This document shows positions 31,492 through 35,345 of a DNA stretch of 35,345 nucleotides, piece after piece. The stretch covers positions 1 through 35,345 of the forward strand of contig ONDV01000023.1 of assembly GCA_900316665.1 (NCBI GenBank), written 5' to 3'. This DNA is from an uncultured Lachnospiraceae bacterium (GTDB taxonomy: Bacteria; Bacillota; Clostridia; Lachnospirales; Lachnospiraceae). The notes beneath the pieces were generated by a model. It had not been told where the DNA came from, ran no database searches, and saw only the letters and a program-made list of their open reading frames with translations. The position numbers and the translations under genes are program-made. Numbering within the stretch: the first letter of the stretch is position 1; every line of letters begins with the position of its first letter.

Positions 31492-33297
31492 TTAAATCTC
31501 AAACATAGCAACCTTTTTTGTAAGTTCCTGTGCCGTTTCAGCCAGCTTATCAGAAGCTGTAGCAATCTCTTGCATAGAAGCGGACTGCTCTTCGGATGCT
31601 GCTGATACAGTCGATGTTTCATCTATAACAGACTTACTCTGAACATTGATCTGCTCAAATCCGTTTCGAATGTCATCGGTTCCTTTGGACAGCTGTCCAA
31701 TGATGTTTTGCATTTCGATGGAGTCGGATGCAATGCTGTCGACCATATCTGCAATTTTTGCAAATGCTTCTCCGGACTGTTCTACCGTTATGGTACCACT
31801 CTTAACGCTTTCAAGACCACGATTCATTGCTTCAAGAGCCTGATCGGATCTGGCTTGAATCTGCTGAATCTTATCACCGATTTCAAGAGCTGACTGATTG
31901 GATTGATCTGCTAGCTTTGAAATCTCATCAGCTACGACAGCGAATCCTTTTCCTGCTTCTCCGGCTCTAGCCGCCTCAATGGATGCATTCAGTGATAACA
32001 GATTCGTCTGTGATGCAATTTCAGAGATTGTATTAACAATCGTTCCTATACTGCCAATCTGCTCGCCAAGGTCGTTTACAACATCGGATGTACTTGCAAC
32101 TACATCTTCAATAATATGCATCTGACTGATTGCACCGTCGATGCTTGCCTTACCATCACGTGCAGCTTTATTGGTATTATTAATTTGCTGGGTGGTACCT
32201 GAAATCTTGTCAGAGAAAGTTCCCATGTACCGAGTAAATGCGGTGGTATTTTCACCGGCCGCATCAATAACGCTACCCTGATTAGCACAGGCCTGTGCAA
32301 CGGTAGTAATGGAATGTGCAACAAGATCGGAGGCATCAGCGGATTGCTGGGTATTGGCTGTCAACTCTTCTGCTGCAGAAGCCAAATATTCCGTCGTCTC
32401 TGAAATCTTAACAATCAATTCCCTCAGGGTCTCGTGGAATTTCATCAGTCCATTGGCCATGGCTCCGATCTCATCCCGCCGTTTCATAGCGGTTTCCTCA
32501 AAGTTCTTCTGATCCTCGAATGGTGTTAAATCCCCTTCCGCCATTCTCTTTAACCTGCGTGTAACACTGACAATCGGTGTTGCAATCTGTTTGCCAAGAT
32601 ATAGTGCCACAATGACCATGATTACAAGTAAAAGACATAATACAAGAATCATGTTGCGAAGCGTTTTCTGGAGATGAGCAATGTTGCTCTTCTCATAAGC
32701 CCCGGCAATTTCATCAATGGAATCCACCCATACACCGGTTCCTAACACCCAGTGATACGGTTCGTAGGTTACGGTGTAATTGATCTTTGGCTTTGACTCT
32801 GTCTCATTTGGCTTGGGAAACATAAGGTTTGTGTAACCGCCACCCTTTTTCTGGCCGTTCTTAATCATCTCCTGAATGTATTTTCTTCCTTTCGGATCTT
32901 CGGCATTCCAACGAGACTTACCTTCTGTATCGCGTCCTAACAGAACTACATTTACTCCCTCAACAGTGTCAATCCAGAAGTAACCATTGCCATCATCGTA
33001 GCGCAATTCACGAACGGCATCGGCTGCTGCTTTCTTTGCTTCCTCCTCCGACATGGCGCCGGACTCCTGAAGCTTATGGTATTGTTCAATAATAGACACT
33101 GCAACCTGTGTCTCATTTTTAAGTTCCATTTTAAAGTCTTCGGTCAACTGCGTTTTGTACGCATCAACCTGCTCCTTGTTATTGGAAATGCTACTATACA
33201 CAGAATAACCTGTTATAGCAAGGGATGATACCAGTACTGCGGTAATAACCATTACGCTAAGTTCTAGCATAATGGATTTAAAACCCTTTCTTTTCAT
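31492..33297 (-). CDS. methyl-accepting chemotaxis protein with Cache sensor
   Basis: 601 residues, ATG 33297. TM1 at ~11-33 ([20 protein letters not shown]); periplasmic-type single Cache_2-like domain at ~37-200 with [20 protein letters not shown] and [22 protein letters not shown]2 at ~214-234 ([20 protein letters not shown]); HAMP (~235-290); then a long signalling coiled coil whose hairpin tip reads [20 protein letters not shown], followed by [16 protein letters not shown]. It would recruit CheA/CheW. No C-terminal methylation-enzyme tether is seen. It has its own promoter (33348-33376) and a terminator. Confidence 0.95.
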   Translation of the reverse strand: MKRKGFKSIMLELSVMVITAVLVSSLAITGYSVYSSISNNKEQVDAYKTQLTEDFKMELKNETQVAVSIIEQYHKLQESGAMSEEEAKKAAADAVRELRYDDGNGYFWIDTVEGVNVVLLGRDTEGKSRWNAEDPKGRKYIQEMIKNGQKKGGGYTNLMFPKPNETESKPKINYTVTYEPYHWVLGTGVWVDSIDEIAGAYEKSNIAHLQKTLRNMILVLCLLLVIMVIVALYLGKQIATPIVSVTRRLKRMAEGDLTPFEDQKNFEETAMKRRDEIGAMANGLMKFHETLRELIVKISETTEYLASAAEELTANTQQSADASDLVAHSITTVAQACANQGSVIDAAGENTTAFTRYMGTFSDKISGTTQQINNTNKAARDGKASIDGAISQMHIIEDVVASTSDVVNDLGEQIGSIGTIVNTISEIASQTNLLSLNASIEAARAGEAGKGFAVVADEISKLADQSNQSALEIGDKIQQIQARSDQALEAMNRGLESVKSGTITVEQSGEAFAKIADMVDSIASDSIEMQNIIGQLSKGTDDIRNGFEQINVQSKSVIDETSTVSAASEEQSASMQEIATASDKLAETAQELTKKVAMFEI

Positions 33298-33347
33298 AAC
33301 CAGCTCCTTTACACGAATTTGCGATTAACATAAAAGCATAGAAATAT

Positions 33348-33376
33348 AGTATATCACTTCAATTATCTAAAGTGAA
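33348..33376 (-). promoter_or_regulatory. promoter of chemotaxis gene
   Basis: On the minus strand TTCACT (33376-33371), 17-nt spacer ending in TGA, TATACT (33353-33348), an extended -10. Part of an 18-bp exact repeat shared with 31403-31420. Confidence 0.55.
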
Positions 33377-33623
33377 CCCCTGTTGTGGTCAAGCATTTTT
33401 GGTACATATTGGGACAAGTATAATAAATTGAAAAATGCTGGACTAAGTGATAGTATAGTTCAAAAATATCGAATATATTAAACTAAGATAATGCTTGTTC
33501 TAAAGAGATGGAGATAATTAGACTGAAAAAAGGTTAAGTCTAATAATTCTGAGAATATTAGAACCAGCGAAACGCAAGTATAAAATTCCGAAAATCATTA
33601 AACTAATCGAGAGGAATTCCAAT
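33377..33623. other. AT-rich upstream region of Fic gene, with palindrome
   Basis: No gene. A near-perfect palindrome CTAATAATTCT-G-AGAATATTAG (33540-33561; one extra A in the left arm) lies about 65 nt before the Fic start, and AACTAA/TAAACTAA recurs in this stretch (33481-33488, 33600-33607). A TATAAT at 33419-33424 lacks a clear -35. The palindrome could be an operator for the Fic gene. Confidence 0.45.
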
Positions 33624-34757
33624 ATGAATTTTGAAGATATTTACCAGAACGTTCCAGAACCTCATGTCCCGGAAAAACTGCCGATAGAATTAAGTAACAT
33701 ATTGTTTGACAAAAATATTATTCGTCTGATTTCAAGAGCAAATAATGCACTGGGCGCATATAGAGGATTCCTTGTAAATACTATAAATCCGATGCTGCTT
33801 ATTTCCCCATTGGTTTCACAGGAAGCAGTCCTGTCATCGAAGTTAGAGGGTACACACGCTACGATAGAAGATTTTATTAACTATGATGCAGGTAATCAGG
33901 TTTCTGTTTCTAAAGATGAAATGAAAGAGGTAATGAATTATAGAAGTGCGCTATTCTATGCATTACAAAAAATGTCGACGATGTATGACGATTCAGAGGA
34001 AGGAAGACATAAACTGCCTTTATGTACACGCTTGATTAAGGAGATGCATAAAATTCTTCTCGATAATGTACGAGGTCAAACAAAAACTCCTGGTGAATTT
34101 AAAACAGAGCAGAACTATATTGGTAGTGCGAGTGCTATATCATTCACACCATTACCTCCTGAACTGACGAACGAATACATGGGGAATTTAGAGCAGTATA
34201 TTCATTATGATGAAGTGGACTTACTGGTTCAGGCAGCTCTTATTCATTGTCAATTTGAAATGATTCATCCTTTTAAGGACGGAAATGGGCGTATTGGGCG
34301 GTTACTAATACCTCTTTTTTTGTATTATAGGAATATGTTACCAGTGCCTACATTTTATATGAGCGCTTATTTTGAAAAAGATCGTGCTTTATATTTAGAG
34401 AAACTTTCTGCTGTATCTAAACACAATGATTATGCTACATGGATCAAATACTTCCTGGAAGGAGTTGTAGAGCAGGCTGAGATCAATACGCAAAAAGCGA
34501 AAGCAATGCTTGATATATATAATAAATTTAAGGAAATTTGCATTTCTGATATGAGTTCGAAGTATGCGATAATGCTTTTAGATGAGATATTTAAAAGACC
34601 TGCATTTAAGGCAAGGCAAATACAGGATGATATTCCGGGAAGCAAGGGAACACTATATAATATGTTAGATGAGTTCGTAGCTAAGGGAATTCTCAATAAG
34701 GATGAAAAGATAAGAAATACGACGTATTACTGCCCAGCTATTTTAAAATTATTATGA
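33624..34757 (+). CDS. Fic-family AMP-transferase
   Basis: 377 residues from ATG 33624 (site GAGAGGAATTCC). The active loop HPFKDGNGRIGR (215-226) holds the catalytic His215 and Mg/phosphate ligands. The inhibitory-helix motif Ser71-xxx-Glu75-Gly76 (SSKLEG) is N-terminal, so this is a class II, self-inhibited Fic protein. Residues ~10-60 match the Fic_N region. The C-terminal ~80 residues include a winged-helix-like end (GTLYNMLDEFVAKGIL). Such proteins modify GTPases or gyrase/topoisomerase subunits by AMP transfer. It stands alone, upstream of a decayed relaxase-like fragment. Confidence 0.9.
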   Translation: MNFEDIYQNVPEPHVPEKLPIELSNILFDKNIIRLISRANNALGAYRGFLVNTINPMLLISPLVSQEAVLSSKLEGTHATIEDFINYDAGNQVSVSKDEMKEVMNYRSALFYALQKMSTMYDDSEEGRHKLPLCTRLIKEMHKILLDNVRGQTKTPGEFKTEQNYIGSASAISFTPLPPELTNEYMGNLEQYIHYDEVDLLVQAALIHCQFEMIHPFKDGNGRIGRLLIPLFLYYRNMLPVPTFYMSAYFEKDRALYLEKLSAVSKHNDYATWIKYFLEGVVEQAEINTQKAKAMLDIYNKFKEICISDMSSKYAIMLLDEIFKRPAFKARQIQDDIPGSKGTLYNMLDEFVAKGILNKDEKIRNTTYYCPAILKLL

Positions 34758-34950
34758 GGCTGAACTCTCGGCTCTGCGAACGCATATCATCAACGATTCC
34801 AAAACCAGAGCTGTATATGAAGCCTATCGCAAGGCGGGCTACAGCAAAAATTCTTGGAGGAGCATCGGGAAGAAATCACGCTGCATCTCTGTATGATGCG
34901 GAGCGGAAGGAAGAAACGCAGAGGCAGAGACAGCAGGAACAAAGTCATTA
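34756..34950 (+). pseudogene. relaxase-like C-terminal fragment, frameshifted
   Basis: Frames here read EAELSALRTHIINDSKTRAV and YEAYRKAGYSK, then after a shift at the A5 run 34846-34850 KFLEEHREEITLH. This resembles the C-terminal region of relaxases of Lachnospiraceae mobile elements, recalled from the AYRKAGYSKKFLEEHREEI pattern, not verified. The catalytic N terminus is absent. A third frame shift follows. It overlaps the Fic stop by two bases. Confidence 0.4.
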
Positions 34951-34969
34951 AGGATGAAAAAACTATGGG

Positions 34970-35012
34970 ACCCGGACGACAGGATTTCCTGTACCGTCCG
35001 GGTTCTGCTTTT
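34970..35012 (+). terminator. terminator-like hairpin
   Basis: ACCCGGACG pairs with CGTCCGGGT (34970-35003), with an inner CAGG/CCTG stem, followed by TCTGCTTTT. Confidence 0.65.
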
Positions 35013-35014
35013 CA

Positions 35015-35105
35015 GCGTTTTGCAAAAACGCGCAGTCATCACGAAGTGATGATCCGTAAGGGTTTGGGAGTATCCCAACAAGCCATTTCCGCGGAAGCGG
35101 AAATG
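35015..35105 (+). repeat. run of short perfect hairpins
   Basis: Four consecutive perfect hairpins: GCGTTTT-GCA-AAAACGC (35015-35031), TCATCAC-GAA-GTGATGA (35036-35052), TTGGGA-GTA-TCCCAA (35064-35078), CATTTCCGC-GGAA-GCGGAAATG (35084-35105). Loops are GNA triloops three times and one GNRA tetraloop. The density is far above chance. See findings for what it could be. Confidence 0.6.
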
Positions 35106-35345
35106 TGTTTCCAAGACCTAAGTTGGCCAAGGGAATATTGTTTGCCAGCTTGTGAGGTGCACAATATTTAGGGCAAAAGAAAGCGGCAAATTGATTGATA
35201 ATATATTGAAACGTGATTAGAATGTAATTATAATCCCAAGTTTTAATGTGAACTTCCTGAAAAAAGTACCCTAAAGAGCTTTTGACTGTCGAATCAATAG
35301 TTGAAGAGAAAGTCATCAAGGTCGATGAGAGCTTCCTTCAGCTCC
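35106..35345. other. right-edge non-coding DNA
   Basis: TTGGCCAA (35123-35130) and AATATTGT (35134-35141) facing ACAATATT (35161-35168) continue the palindromic run. An open frame at the very end (VEEKVIKVDESFLQL) may be the start or part of a truncated gene. No complete gene seen. Confidence 0.35.

Noticed and set aside
1..35345. CRISPR array
   Set aside because: No regularly spaced direct repeats seen on either strand.

Overview
The window looks like a Clostridia chromosome, most likely Lachnospiraceae. The reasons are the low-to-mid GC codon use, strong GGAGG ribosome binding sites, a PspA/zinc-ribbon/SPFH operon of the Bacillus ydjF-ydjI type, a 7TM HD-GYP protein, and a tyrosine-integrase island whose LexA-like, ImmA, sigma-like, MazF-like and excisionase genes are typical of that family. 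A genus cannot be named from sequence alone.

Positions 1 to about 25,340 are accessory DNA. Positions 1-2060 are wreckage: broken reading frames, one acidic hypothetical gene, and an IS30-type transposase tail abutting an IS110-type transposase head. Positions 2187-10315 hold the most interesting block: a frameshifted WYL regulator, a HEPN(Swt1-like)-ParB fusion, a 985-residue protein with three RNA-polymerase-alpha-CTD-like segments and a sigma-region-4 motif, a HIRAN-domain protein, a small broken ORF, and a second intact WYL regulator. A 9-bp-arm palindrome overlaps the predicted -35 box of this operon. I read it as a candidate, to my knowledge undescribed, anti-mobile-element or stress system. 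Positions 10409-15558 form a cassette: a 48-residue zinc ribbon, a small protein, a HEPN-like Rx4H protein, three very acidic proteins, and a 628-residue TerB-like/coiled-coil/winged-helix protein.

Positions 15651-22401 look like the island's control and recombination backbone: LexA-like S24 repressor, zinc ribbon, small protein, ImmA/IrrE protease, zinc-binding protein, sigma-70-region-4 protein with an occluded ribosome binding site, a strongly structured RNA candidate, two MazF/PemK-like genes flanking a cysteine-rich ORF, three tandem excisionase-like genes and a tyrosine recombinase. At 22514-24795 a second cassette starts with a paralogue of the 48-residue zinc ribbon, followed by two acidic proteins, one of which resembles the 14842-15558 protein. 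The 3' part of a tRNA-Arg(CCU) at 25296-25337 marks the probable island attachment site.

From 25412 on the DNA looks like resident chromosome: HD-GYP phosphodiesterase, PspA, a zinc-ribbon membrane protein, an SPFH protein, then on the minus strand a small membrane protein and a chemotaxis receptor, which share an 18-bp promoter repeat. A Fic AMP-transferase at 33624-34757 is followed by a broken relaxase-like tail and an unusual run of short perfect hairpins, so the right edge may again be mobile DNA.
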